Shown: positions 1 to 6,524 of the stretch, piece by piece | Position numbering within the stretch: position 1 is the first letter of the stretch | Layout: every line of letters starts with the position of its first letter | Assembly (NCBI GenBank): GCA_017536285.1 | Contig: JAFXHP010000098.1 | Location: 1-11,640 of the forward strand | Source of the DNA: Clostridia bacterium | GTDB lineage: Bacteria; Bacillota_A; Clostridia; UMGS1883; HGM11501 | Reading direction: 5' to 3' | DNA: 11,640 nt | Notes under the pieces: generated by a model | The model's input: only the letters and a program-made list of their open reading frames with translations | Told to the model about the DNA's origin: nothing | Databases searched by the model: none | Position numbers and translations under genes: made by a program

Positions 1-1556
1 AAATCGGCGGGCATATTGGTATAGCAAAGACCTCCCACCTTTTTATCGGCAAGGAGATAGTCGGCGATAACCGTTCCGCCGTTTTTTGTAAATTCCGCTA
101 TTTTTTCAGCCACGGCTTCGGAAAGCACATAGGAACAGGGGAGGATTAACACCTTATAACGTGAAAGAGAGCCTTTTAATATTTCCTTTGCACATATAAA
201 ATCCGAAGGGATGTGCAGATCTGAAAGTGCAAAATTTGCGCCAACCACGGCATTTAAGTGATAGGACTTCATATTGTCGGGGCCCATTATGTGATTTACG
301 GATTGGTCCTGATAAATGCATACCTCGGAATAATGCTCCGCCTTTTCGTAGGTTTCGGGAAAAAGCGATTCAAGCTTTTTTGAAAACCCGGCAAGCTTTA
401 AGGTTTTCTTTCTCACTGTTCCGTCGGGGCGGGTTAAGCCGAAATCGTTACCTTCCAGGTCGCTCTGCCTCGGACGCCAGCACCAGTACATAAGTCCCTT
501 GGTGCCGTAGCCTGCCCTCTGAAGAAGGGTGGTGGTAAGCTCATTAAGCGAAGGCGACTTGGGATCGATATAGCGAAGGGAGCCCCCCTGCGCTTCAATT
601 ACAAAGGTGGATTTGGAAAGGGCTTTTGCAAGGCTTTCGGACATCGCCATATAAAGTGCGGTTTGCCTGGATGGCCTGATAAAGCAGCTTATGCCGATTA
701 TGTCGCAACACTCTGCCAGTTTCCAGGAATCAATGCTGTTTTGAATTCCCGTAAGCATTTCGCAGATGGTGGGCTGATTTGCTCCGTTTTCTTTAAATAT
801 TCTGTCCGCATCTTTTATGTGAGAGGCTAAATTTTCTTCCATAAAGCTTCTGAAATCCTCCCAGGAGGTGTAGCCTCCCCGCTGACGGCTTGTGCCGGTG
901 GGGGGATAAACCGCGTCAAAGGAAGCAAAATCCGAAGGACCTTCCGAGGCCCAGAATTTGTTAAGATTGTCAATGGATTTGTATTTTTCTTTTAGCCACT
1001 TACGGAAACGGGCGATTGTGTGGGGACAGTAACAGATGAAGGAATCAAAATTTCCCGGGCGGAATAAAACAGGCTCACCCCAGAGGACGAATCCTGCCAC
1101 GCGGGAATCTCCCGCAAAATGGCGTGCAACCTCCCTTAAATATCGGTGGGCGTATTCTAAATATGCGGGATCGTCAATACAGCACACGGTGAACTGCATA
1201 TGCATATCGTAGCTTCCGTTGTTGTCGGTAAAGCCCTGACTTTTACCTCTGTTTTCCTCCATCAGCCAGCGGGGGGAGTAAAATCCCACGTTGTTTTGCG
1301 TTGCCACGTTTACAAGAGGTGCTATGCCGTACTTTGTGCAAAGCTCAATAAAATAATCAATTTTTGTAAAGTCAAACTTTCCCTTTTCGTATTCAATGTC
1401 ATGCCACTCGGCAAAGCCGTGGGCACAGGTGAAGCCTGCATCTGCCATATTTTTTATGTCATTTTCCCATTCTTCCATAGGGGGAGATACGGTACGGCAG
1501 AAGGGGGCATACATGGCACCCGTTAAAAAGGCACCGTCTTTAATTCTTACAGTCAT
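1..1556 (-). CDS. GH42-family glycoside hydrolase (beta-galactosidase-like), 3' end cut by window
   Basis: The first 518 codons are present; the C-terminus lies beyond base 1. The ATG at 1556 is preceded by AAGGAG inside the end of murQ, 4 bp upstream, so it is the last visible gene of the leftward operon. Residues 1 to about 400 read as a GH42-type (clan GH-A) TIM barrel. The stretch CYCPHTIARFRKWLKEKY (175-192) and the segment around WCWRPRQSDLEG (358-369) are typical of the family. Likely acid/base is E161 in LWGEP and nucleophile E321 in FVIEAQGG. From about 465, YKVLILPCSYVLSE and the following NGGTVIADY fit the GH42 trimerisation (middle) domain. No signal peptide is visible, so it probably acts on imported oligosaccharides. 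The usual Asn before the acid/base Glu is Gly here, and the fourth Cys of the common zinc cluster is missing. Family is confident; substrate is unknown, and the context suggests an amino-sugar glycoside. Confidence 0.85.
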   Translation of the reverse strand, partial: MTVRIKDGAFLTGAMYAPFCRTVSPPMEEWENDIKNMADAGFTCAHGFAEWHDIEYEKGKFDFTKIDYFIELCTKYGIAPLVNVATQNNVGFYSPRWLMEENRGKSQGFTDNNGSYDMHMQFTVCCIDDPAYLEYAHRYLREVARHFAGDSRVAGFVLWGEPVLFRPGNFDSFICYCPHTIARFRKWLKEKYKSIDNLNKFWASEGPSDFASFDAVYPPTGTSRQRGGYTSWEDFRSFMEENLASHIKDADRIFKENGANQPTICEMLTGIQNSIDSWKLAECCDIIGISCFIRPSRQTALYMAMSESLAKALSKSTFVIEAQGGSLRYIDPKSPSLNELTTTLLQRAGYGTKGLMYWCWRPRQSDLEGNDFGLTRPDGTVRKKTLKLAGFSKKLESLFPETYEKAEHYSEVCIYQDQSVNHIMGPDNMKSYHLNAVVGANFALSDLHIPSDFICAKEILKGSLSRYKVLILPCSYVLSEAVAEKIAEFTKNGGTVIADYLLADKKVGGLCYTNMPAD

Positions 1557-1560
1557 ACAA

Positions 1561-2370
1561 TCACTCCTTATCGTATGCGTTTATGGCACGCCTTACATTC
1601 CATCCGTTTTCGGAAAGAAGTTGCCCGGATTTTTCAAAATCAAGCCCGAGTATTTCACAGACCATTGTAACGGCACGCTTTTTTAGCTTGGTATTTGATG
1701 TCACCATATTTACCATATAGTTTTTGTAGGTATAGCCGCTTTTAATGAAAAATGCAGTGGAAAACATATTAAGTATCAGCTTCTGACTTGTTCCCGCCTT
1801 CATTCGGGTGGAACCCTTGATGACCTCGGCTCCCGTCAGCGATTCTATGGTTAGGTCTGCTATCTCAGCCATTTTTGTACCTTCGTTGTTTACTATTGCA
1901 CCGACAAAGCAGCCCGTCTTTTTTGCTTCAGCCATAAATGTGGCTACAAATGGAGCGTTGCCCGATGCGGAAATTCCGATAACAATATCGCCCTTTTTGA
2001 TGTTTTTTGAAATAAAAGCGTCCTTTGCGGCTTTTTCGCTGTCTTCACAGCCCTCGGAAGCATTTACAATGGCACCTATGCCACCTGCAATTACGGCGGA
2101 AATCATTTCGGGATCAGCACCGTAGGTAGGAGGGCATTCTGCCGCATCGGCAACGGCTAACCTTCCACTGGTACCCGCACCGCAGTAAACAATTTTACCT
2201 CCGTTTTTGACCGCCTTTACCGCTTCGTCAACCAGAAGGGAAATTTTCGGAATAAGGTTTCTCACAATTCTGGGGACAAGGGCATCCTCATCGTTTATCA
2301 TATAAAGAACGTCCTCAGTGGAGCTATCCGATATCAGGGTTGTTTTTTCGTTTACCGATTCTGTGTTCAT
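1561..2370 (-). CDS. murQ: N-acetylmuramic acid 6-phosphate etherase
   Basis: Cytoplasmic enzyme that removes D-lactate from MurNAc-6-P to give GlcNAc-6-P during recycling or scavenging of cell-wall sugar. The 269-residue protein has the family N-terminus (TES.NE.TTLIS...STED), the SIS-fold motif CGAGTSGRLAVADAAECPPTYG region at about 63-84, ISASGNAPFV, and GSTRMKAGTSQKL. E78 in AAECPP and E109 in EGCED match the two catalytic glutamates of E. coli MurQ (Glu83, Glu114) with the same 31-residue spacing. The C-terminus (LLSENGWNVRRAI) is the usual small helical domain. It is about 30 residues shorter than E. coli MurQ, but both ends and all motifs are present. Its ATG overlaps the nanE stop (ATGA), indicating translational coupling, and GAGGGGG upstream serves as ribosome binding site. 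Confidence 0.95.
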   Translation of the reverse strand: MNTESVNEKTTLISDSSTEDVLYMINDEDALVPRIVRNLIPKISLLVDEAVKAVKNGGKIVYCGAGTSGRLAVADAAECPPTYGADPEMISAVIAGGIGAIVNASEGCEDSEKAAKDAFISKNIKKGDIVIGISASGNAPFVATFMAEAKKTGCFVGAIVNNEGTKMAEIADLTIESLTGAEVIKGSTRMKAGTSQKLILNMFSTAFFIKSGYTYKNYMVNMVTSNTKLKKRAVTMVCEILGLDFEKSGQLLSENGWNVRRAINAYDKE

Positions 2371-3053
2371 TTTACGTCCCCCTCTATTACGCTGTTGAAA
2401 TAGGTGGTAATTGCCATGGGGTTTGTGATGGCTTTTCCGATTACCATGGCGTGGATGCCCATATCAAAAGCCTTTTTTACATCCTCAATTCTCCAGAAGC
2501 GCCCCTCTGCCACAAGCTTTGCGGAAAGGCGTGCATCAAGTATTTCACGGAGAAGTGAAAAATCGGGAACGTATTTGTCACAAGGAGCATATAAAGCCCC
2601 CGGAACATAGCCCGAAAGGGTGGTGGAAACCGCGTCAGCCCCTGCCTCGGATGCCATTTTTGCTTCCTCAAGGGTGGAAATATCCGCCATAACCTGAATG
2701 CCGAACCTTTCGTGAATCTTTCTTATAAGCTCATAGGGATCGCCCTTTATGCTGCTTTTTTGCACTGTTGCATCAAGGGCAATAATTGTTGCACCGGCAT
2801 CGATTATTTTAGCAACACCGTCAATGTCGGGGGTTATTATGGTGTGGCCCGTTTCATCCTTCCTTTTATCGATTCCGATAATCGGGACGGAAACTCTTTT
2901 TCTTATGGCGGAAATATCCTCATAACCATTGGCTCTTATGGCTTTTGCACCGCCTATTACCGCCGCTTCTGCCATAACGGCAAGATATTCCGAGTTTCGT
3001 AAGGGATTACCCTCCAAAGCCTGACTTGATACAATTAATCCTTTTGGAAACAT
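2367..3053 (-). CDS. nanE: N-acetylmannosamine-6-phosphate 2-epimerase
   Basis: Converts ManNAc-6-P to GlcNAc-6-P, the step that links sialic acid or ManNAc breakdown to glucosamine metabolism. The 228-residue TIM barrel is full length for NanE. It starts with the family pattern LIVSSQALEGNPL. K63 in GIDKR and E183 in AEGR align with the catalytic Lys66/Glu180 pair described for the Clostridium perfringens enzyme, and MADIST (122-127) is the conserved strand-4 motif. VIGKAITNP near the end is the phosphate-binding turn. The ATG at 3053 has AAAGGAG upstream inside the end of the kinase gene, only 2 bp away. It overlaps murQ by 4 bp. No nanA (sialate lyase) lies in the window, so the source of ManNAc-6-P is not shown. 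Confidence 0.95.
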   Translation of the reverse strand: MFPKGLIVSSQALEGNPLRNSEYLAVMAEAAVIGGAKAIRANGYEDISAIRKRVSVPIIGIDKRKDETGHTIITPDIDGVAKIIDAGATIIALDATVQKSSIKGDPYELIRKIHERFGIQVMADISTLEEAKMASEAGADAVSTTLSGYVPGALYAPCDKYVPDFSLLREILDARLSAKLVAEGRFWRIEDVKKAFDMGIHAMVIGKAITNPMAITTYFNSVIEGDVK

Positions 3054-3055
3054 AG

Positions 3056-3976
3056 TTATTCTCCTTTTATCTCATTTAATAAAAATTCTTTGGTTCCTTC
3101 AAAAACTCCGGAAGGGTTATAGTAAAAGCTTGCATTGGGAAAGGAAGCTTTTACCTTTTTTTCAAAGGAGTCCTTAAAATAGGGAAGGGCGTTTATAAGA
3201 CCGCCGCATCCCGCTACGGAAAATTTTTCAAGGCCAAGCTTTCTTGCAGTCAAAATGGCAAGGTCTGCCATTTTTTCACCCGCCTCACACATAATTATAA
3301 GTGCGGCAGCATCGCCCTTTTCGCACATTTTAAAAACAATTTTTGAATATGCTGCAATTTCAGAGCGTGTTGCATAGCTTATACCGCTTCTTACACTGTC
3401 ACGAATGTCCCTTATTTTCCCTATGTCGGCACATTTTTCAATGGGCGTTGAAAGGTGAGCTATTTCCTTTGCAAGAAGGGAAAGCTCTTTTGTGTCATCC
3501 AGCGAATAAAGAGTGTGTCGTATGGCGGATAACCCGATGTCATATCCGCTTCCGCCGTCACCTATGTTCATTCCCCAGCCGCCTGTTACGATTTTCTCAT
3601 TTCCGTTTTTGCCTATGGCAATGCTTCCCGTACCAAGTAAAAGCACTATGTCACAGCCGTGCTTTTCAGCAAGGGAAAGTGCCGCAGTACCGTCACTTTC
3701 GCGGAAAATATAGATTTTAACATCGGGAAAAACGGCTTTCAGTGTAAGAGAAAAGCTTTCTGTGTTCTTTCCGCCCAGGTTTACCGCAATATGCGAAAGT
3801 GCAAAATCTTTTTTTATTTCACAAAGAAGGTTATAAAGCTCTTTTATTATTTCGCCCGAATCAGAAGGAAGACCGAAGCCCGCAGAGCGAATGGTTTTGA
3901 GTGGGATTTCCGAAGGATAAGAAAATATGGCAAGCTCTGTTTTGCTTCCGCCCGAATCTATTATGAGGTAATGCAT
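3056..3976 (-). CDS. BadF/BadG-type N-acetyl amino-sugar kinase (MurK/NagK-like)
   Basis: First gene of the leftward operon, 306 residues. It has an ASKHA-fold kinase signature: IDSGGSKTELAIF (6-18, phosphate 1), ESDGTAAL with D95 as likely general base, LLGTGSIAIG (114-122), GGWGMNIGDGGSGYDIG (132-148) and SVAGCGGL (253-260, adenosine site). This is the BadF/BadG/BcrA/BcrD ATPase family, which includes eukaryotic GlcNAc kinase and clostridial MurK, known to phosphorylate MurNAc and GlcNAc. The position next to murQ and nanE supports MurNAc, GlcNAc or ManNAc as substrate; which of these cannot be read from the sequence. The ATG at 3976 follows AAAAGGAGG with good spacing and lies about 25 nt downstream of the predicted transcript start. 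Confidence 0.85.
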   Translation of the reverse strand: MHYLIIDSGGSKTELAIFSYPSEIPLKTIRSAGFGLPSDSGEIIKELYNLLCEIKKDFALSHIAVNLGGKNTESFSLTLKAVFPDVKIYIFRESDGTAALSLAEKHGCDIVLLLGTGSIAIGKNGNEKIVTGGWGMNIGDGGSGYDIGLSAIRHTLYSLDDTKELSLLAKEIAHLSTPIEKCADIGKIRDIRDSVRSGISYATRSEIAAYSKIVFKMCEKGDAAALIIMCEAGEKMADLAILTARKLGLEKFSVAGCGGLINALPYFKDSFEKKVKASFPNASFYYNPSGVFEGTKEFLLNEIKGE

Positions 3977-4006
3977 AGTGCGCCTCCTTTTAAAAGATAT
4001 ATATAA

Positions 4007-4035
4007 ATTTTACTATGTGCAAGAGTATGTGTCAA
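4007..4035 (-). promoter_or_regulatory. SigA-type promoter of the kinase-nanE-murQ-GH42 operon
   Basis: On the minus strand, TTGACA (4035-4030) and TAAAAT (4012-4007) are separated by exactly 17 bp. The predicted start of transcription is near base 4000, giving a leader of about 25 nt with AAAAGGAGG before the kinase ATG. Confidence 0.8.
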
Positions 4036-4040
4036 CAAAA

Positions 4041-4055
4041 TGTAACTTTATTACA
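4041..4055. promoter_or_regulatory. Inverted repeat between divergent promoters, candidate RpiR-family operator
   Basis: TGTAA-CTTTA-TTACA has two perfect 5-bp arms. Its centre at 4048 is about equally far from the -35 box of the leftward operon (4035) and the best -35 box of the regulator gene (4063). The position suits a shared site for the adjacent RpiR protein. The arms are short, so chance is not excluded. Confidence 0.45.
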
Positions 4056-4062
4056 AAATATC

Positions 4063-4091
4063 TTGAAAAAATCTTACATATATAATATACT
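4063..4091 (+). promoter_or_regulatory. Probable promoter of the RpiR-family regulator gene
   Basis: TTGAAA (4063-4068), a 17-bp spacer, then TATACT (4086-4091). Transcription would begin near 4098, at the edge of the ribosome binding site AAAAAGGAGG, so the leader would be unusually short. An overlapping TATAAT at 4081 has no good -35 at the right distance. Confidence 0.5.
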
Positions 4092-4110
4092 GAAAAAGGA
4101 GGCGATTAAT

Positions 4111-4926
4111 ATGGCGGAAAACATTTTTGATATGCTGAAAGAACAGATGCTTTTTTTTAGCGAAGGCGAAAAGAAGCTGTCTCTTTTTATTATGTCGCAT
4201 CCTGAGGATGTGGCGTTTATGAGTGTTTATGCACTTTCGGAAAGGGCCGGCGTGAGCGTGGCGGGTATTGTAAGATTCTGTCAGAAGGTGGGATATGGCG
4301 GCTATAAGGATTTTAAAATACATCTTGCAAAATCCGGCATTGCAAAAGATAGCGATACAAGGGACGGAGAAAACGTAATAGAAGAAGACATTGACGCAAT
4401 GAAGCTTACCTTAAAAGGAATTGATTCTTCCGCCCTTTCTAAGGGAGCCGGGCTTATCTACGGTGCAGCAAAAATCCTGGTATTCGGAACGGGAACAAGC
4501 CACATTGCGGGAAGCGATGCGGCAATAAAGCTTCGCCGTACCGGAAAGTGCGTGTTTGACGAAAGCGATTTATATAAGGCGGCACTGCATCTTGCCTTTT
4601 TCGGCCAGGGGGATGTTCTTCTGGCATTTTCCCATTCTGGCGAAAACAAGGCAACAGTTAAAATCTGTGAGGCGGCAAAAAGAAGGGGAATAAAGGTGAT
4701 TGCAATAACCTCTTTCCCGAAAAGCCGGATAACCAAAAGTGCAGACGTTCTGCTTTACACCAAAACCAATGAAAGCCCCATGCATAAAATGTCAATAACT
4801 TCAAGAATAAGCCAGGCGGCATTAACCGATGCCCTTTTTATGGAGTATTTTGCTTTAAGGAGGGATATTTTTAAGGCAAACATTGAAAAGGTTTCTGTGC
4901 TGGTTAAAGAGCTTGATATATTGTGA
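4111..4926 (+). CDS. RpiR-family transcriptional regulator with SIS sugar-phosphate-binding domain
   Basis: A 271-residue cytoplasmic regulator. Residues 1 to about 75 are the RpiR helix-turn-helix domain (SVYALSERAGVSVAGIVRFCQKVGY at 38-62). Residues about 108-245 are a SIS domain with VFGTGTSHIAGSDAAIKL, AFSHSGENKATVKI and VIAITSFPKSRITKSAD, which in this family binds a phosphorylated sugar. It is divergent from the amino-sugar kinase operon and probably controls it in response to MurNAc-6-P, GlcNAc-6-P or ManNAc-6-P; that ligand list is inference. The start at 4111 is chosen because AAGGAGG lies 8 nt upstream. The open frame extends back to an ATG at 4015, but that extension would cross the promoter region and has no ribosome binding site. 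Confidence 0.9.
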   Translation: MAENIFDMLKEQMLFFSEGEKKLSLFIMSHPEDVAFMSVYALSERAGVSVAGIVRFCQKVGYGGYKDFKIHLAKSGIAKDSDTRDGENVIEEDIDAMKLTLKGIDSSALSKGAGLIYGAAKILVFGTGTSHIAGSDAAIKLRRTGKCVFDESDLYKAALHLAFFGQGDVLLAFSHSGENKATVKICEAAKRRGIKVIAITSFPKSRITKSADVLLYTKTNESPMHKMSITSRISQAALTDALFMEYFALRRDIFKANIEKVSVLVKELDIL

Positions 4927-4984
4927 TTAAAACATTTGCACAAATAATGCTTAAATAATGCCCTGTTTTTAAGCCCCTTTTCTA

Positions 4985-5013
4985 TTGACAAAAAAATGAC
5001 ATAAGCGTATAAT
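4985..5013 (+). promoter_or_regulatory. Consensus SigA promoter of the riboswitch-ribU transcript
   Basis: TTGACA (4985-4990), 17-bp spacer, TATAAT (5008-5013): a full match to both hexamers. The start of transcription is expected near 5020, just before the FMN aptamer. Such a strong promoter fits a transcript controlled by attenuation. Confidence 0.9.
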
Positions 5014-5028
5014 GATACTAAAATAAAT

Positions 5029-5230
5029 GGTTTGTTTTGGGGCGAGGTGAAATTCCTCACCGGCGGTAAAGAGTCATAAGAAAAAGGTGCAACCTTTTGA
5101 TGTTGACTACGAGTCCGAGAGCCTGTAGTGCGTAAGTGCGAAGGGTTGATTGGGGTTGGATTCCCTGACCGACGGTTATGCAGATGAGGCGTAAGGCTTA
5201 ATTGTTAAAGTCCGGATGAAGAAACGAAAG
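5029..5230 (+). ncRNA. FMN riboswitch (RFN element)
   Basis: Conserved RFN pieces occur in order: GGGGCGAGGTGAAATTCCTC then ACCGGCGGTAAAG (5037-5071), CGAGTCCGAGAGCC (5110-5123), GGGGTTGGATTCCCTGACCGACGGT (5152-5175) and AAAGTCCGGATGAAGAAACG (5207-5226). P1 is likely formed by TTTGTTT around 5030-5036 and AAACGAAA at 5222-5229. Two variable arms are enlarged. One has AGTCA/TGACT (5072-5076, 5104-5108) enclosing AAAAGGT/ACCTTTT. The other is an insert in the P6 loop that can form ATGAGGC/GCTTAAT (5184-5202) with one mismatch. It lies upstream of a terminator and ribU, so FMN should switch off riboflavin uptake. Confidence 0.93.
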
Positions 5231-5244
5231 CTTGAAAGTTTTGT

Positions 5245-5275
5245 GCCCTTTTTCGCCATGCGGAAAAGGGCTTTT
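5245..5275 (+). terminator. Intrinsic terminator of the FMN riboswitch expression platform
   Basis: A 12-bp stem GCCCTTTTTCGC / GCGGAAAAGGGC (one G-T pair) with loop CAT is followed by TTTTCTC. It lies between the aptamer and the ribU start, as expected for FMN-dependent transcription attenuation. Confidence 0.88.
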
Positions 5276-5302
5276 CTCATACAGACCGGAAAAGAGGACA
5301 TT

Positions 5303-5845
5303 ATGAAAAAGACAAGAATGTTGACAATTACCGCAATGCTTTCTGCGATGGCGGTAATATTGCAGTACTTAGGCTCGGTTATGGGACTTAAGGTAGGCGG
5401 ATTTCTGGAAATTGAGTTTTCCGATCTTCCTGCCATAATCGGAACCCTTTCCATGGGGCCTTTTTGCGGCGTTATGATTGAGCTTATGAAAAATGTTATT
5501 CATTGCTTTATTACATCCACAGGCTATGTGGGCGAATTTGCAAACTTCTGCGTAAACGGTGTTTATGTCCTTGTTCTTGGACTTATTTATGCGGGGCATA
5601 AAACCAAACGCCGTGCAGTTGTCGGTTTTGCCGTTGCAACCGTTGCATACTCCATTGTGGGTGCACTTATAAACTATTTTATAATGCTTCCTTTATATAT
5701 GCCCGATGCACCTGCAGCAATAAAATTCAACCTGGTTATGACGCTTATTACGCCTTTTAACATTTCAAAGGGTGCAATCCTTGCGTTTATTACCCTCGTA
5801 ATTTATAAAAAGCTTTCTCCCATCATAAAGGGAACTGCAAGATAA
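5303..5845 (+). CDS. ribU: ECF transporter substrate-binding (S) component for riboflavin
   Basis: A 180-residue hydrophobic membrane protein with about five to six transmembrane segments, the usual size of an ECF S component. It carries the family pattern GGFLEIEFSDLPAIIGTL (32-49) followed by GPFCGVMIELMKNVIHCF (52-69). An AxxxA motif (A11, A15) in the first helix matches the segment that contacts EcfT. RibU binds riboflavin and works with the general EcfA/EcfA'/EcfT module, which is not in this window. The FMN riboswitch directly upstream makes riboflavin the expected substrate. The ATG at 5303 is chosen because AAAGAGGA lies just upstream and because the 29-codon upstream extension to 5216 would begin inside the aptamer and cross the terminator. 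The next gene starts 12 bp after the stop. Confidence 0.92.
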   Translation: MKKTRMLTITAMLSAMAVILQYLGSVMGLKVGGFLEIEFSDLPAIIGTLSMGPFCGVMIELMKNVIHCFITSTGYVGEFANFCVNGVYVLVLGLIYAGHKTKRRAVVGFAVATVAYSIVGALINYFIMLPLYMPDAPAAIKFNLVMTLITPFNISKGAILAFITLVIYKKLSPIIKGTAR

Positions 5846-5857
5846 GGATGATTTTTT

Positions 5858-6484
5858 ATGAAATGGTATTCTGCTGAAATTTCAGATATGCTGGTTTCCG
5901 TTTTCTGTAACGGACTTGATAACCTCATGGATAAAACAGGCTATAACTTTACGGAAACGGAAGAATATGCCGATTCCGACGTTTTGATTATTTTTTCGTC
6001 AAAGTACGATAAGTTGGTTAAAAAAATTATGGATGTACTTTCAAAAGAAGGTAGTTATTCAAGCTTGAATGCGGCGGTATTTGCCTTCCGCCCTGAGGAG
6101 GAAAATTCGCTTTTGGATTTGACGTTGGTATCGGGGGAGAAGAATTTATCTTCAGCACTTTCCGACCTTCTTAAAATGATAGATTATTATTTATATGTAA
6201 CTCCCGTGGATGTGGGATATGAGCTTTCGAAGAGAGGCACATTTACCTATGAAAAGGGAACAGAGGCAATTAACTTTTCCGCTGTAAAAGCGTCGGCTCT
6301 TTCGTTTCTGGAAGGATGCGACGATGCTTTAATGCTCCTTGAAGCAGGCGAGGAAATTTTCATAAGCGATATTGAAAGCCTGATCTATGATTTGTCTGAC
6401 GCAACAGGAGATACACGACTTACCGTGGCACCCCTTCGTACACTTAAAGGTGAGCGTGTTCGTTTTTCGATAATGCACAAATAA
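5858..6484 (+). CDS. Uncharacterised 208-residue protein, possibly FtsZ-like without GTPase motif
   Basis: Not recognised as a named family. It starts with ATG after AAGGATG, 12 bp from ribU, and probably shares its riboswitch-controlled transcript. The protein is soluble and acidic, with no signal peptide or transmembrane helix. By eye against remembered FtsZ sequences, residues 36-80 (ADSDVLIIFSS..., NAAVFAFRPEEE) resemble the strand-T4 and following region (normally DMVFVTAGMGGGTGTG ... VGVVTKPFxFEG). Residues 100-206 follow the FtsZ C-terminal domain order: LSDLLKMIDYYLYVTPVDVG; SALSFLEGCDDALMLLEAGE; then FISDIESLIYDLSDATGDTR, ending in GERVRFSIM. The GTP-binding GGGTGTG loop and the N-terminal nucleotide-binding half are absent. 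The homology is inference. Its role could be structural or regulatory, or it could be unrelated to division. Confidence 0.8.
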   Translation: MKWYSAEISDMLVSVFCNGLDNLMDKTGYNFTETEEYADSDVLIIFSSKYDKLVKKIMDVLSKEGSYSSLNAAVFAFRPEEENSLLDLTLVSGEKNLSSALSDLLKMIDYYLYVTPVDVGYELSKRGTFTYEKGTEAINFSAVKASALSFLEGCDDALMLLEAGEEIFISDIESLIYDLSDATGDTRLTVAPLRTLKGERVRFSIMHK

Positions 6485-6524
6485 AAAATCACTTGTATGC
6501 AACACTGCATACAAGTGATTTTTT
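6483..6524. terminator. Bidirectional terminator between convergent genes
   Basis: A perfect 19-bp inverted repeat (6483-6501 and 6506-6524) with loop ACAC has six A on one side and six T on the other, so it can stop transcription both ways. The stem overlaps the TAA stop codons of both flanking genes. Confidence 0.93.

Noticed and set aside
1200..1686. Two overlapping plus-strand open frames opposite GH42 and murQ
   Set aside because: The reverse strand is clearly coding with conserved motifs, and these frames show no family character.
3343..3720. 125-codon open frame on the plus strand
   Set aside because: It lies antisense inside the kinase gene, is rich in Cys, His and Phe, and has no ribosome binding site: a shadow of the real gene.
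4041..4055. Catabolite response element (CcpA site)
   Set aside because: The arms lack the central CG and spacing of a cre site; the site fits a different regulator better.
4015..4110. 32-codon N-terminal extension of the RpiR regulator from an upstream ATG
   Set aside because: It would run through the divergent promoter region, has no ribosome binding site and no family similarity; the ATG at 4111 has AAGGAGG at good spacing.
4942..4961. Tandem AAATAATGC repeat after the RpiR gene
   Set aside because: Two short AT-rich copies only, with no relation to a promoter or hairpin; likely chance.
5216..5302. 29-codon extension of ribU
   Set aside because: It begins inside the FMN aptamer and crosses the terminator hairpin; the ATG at 5303 gives a normal RibU N-terminus.
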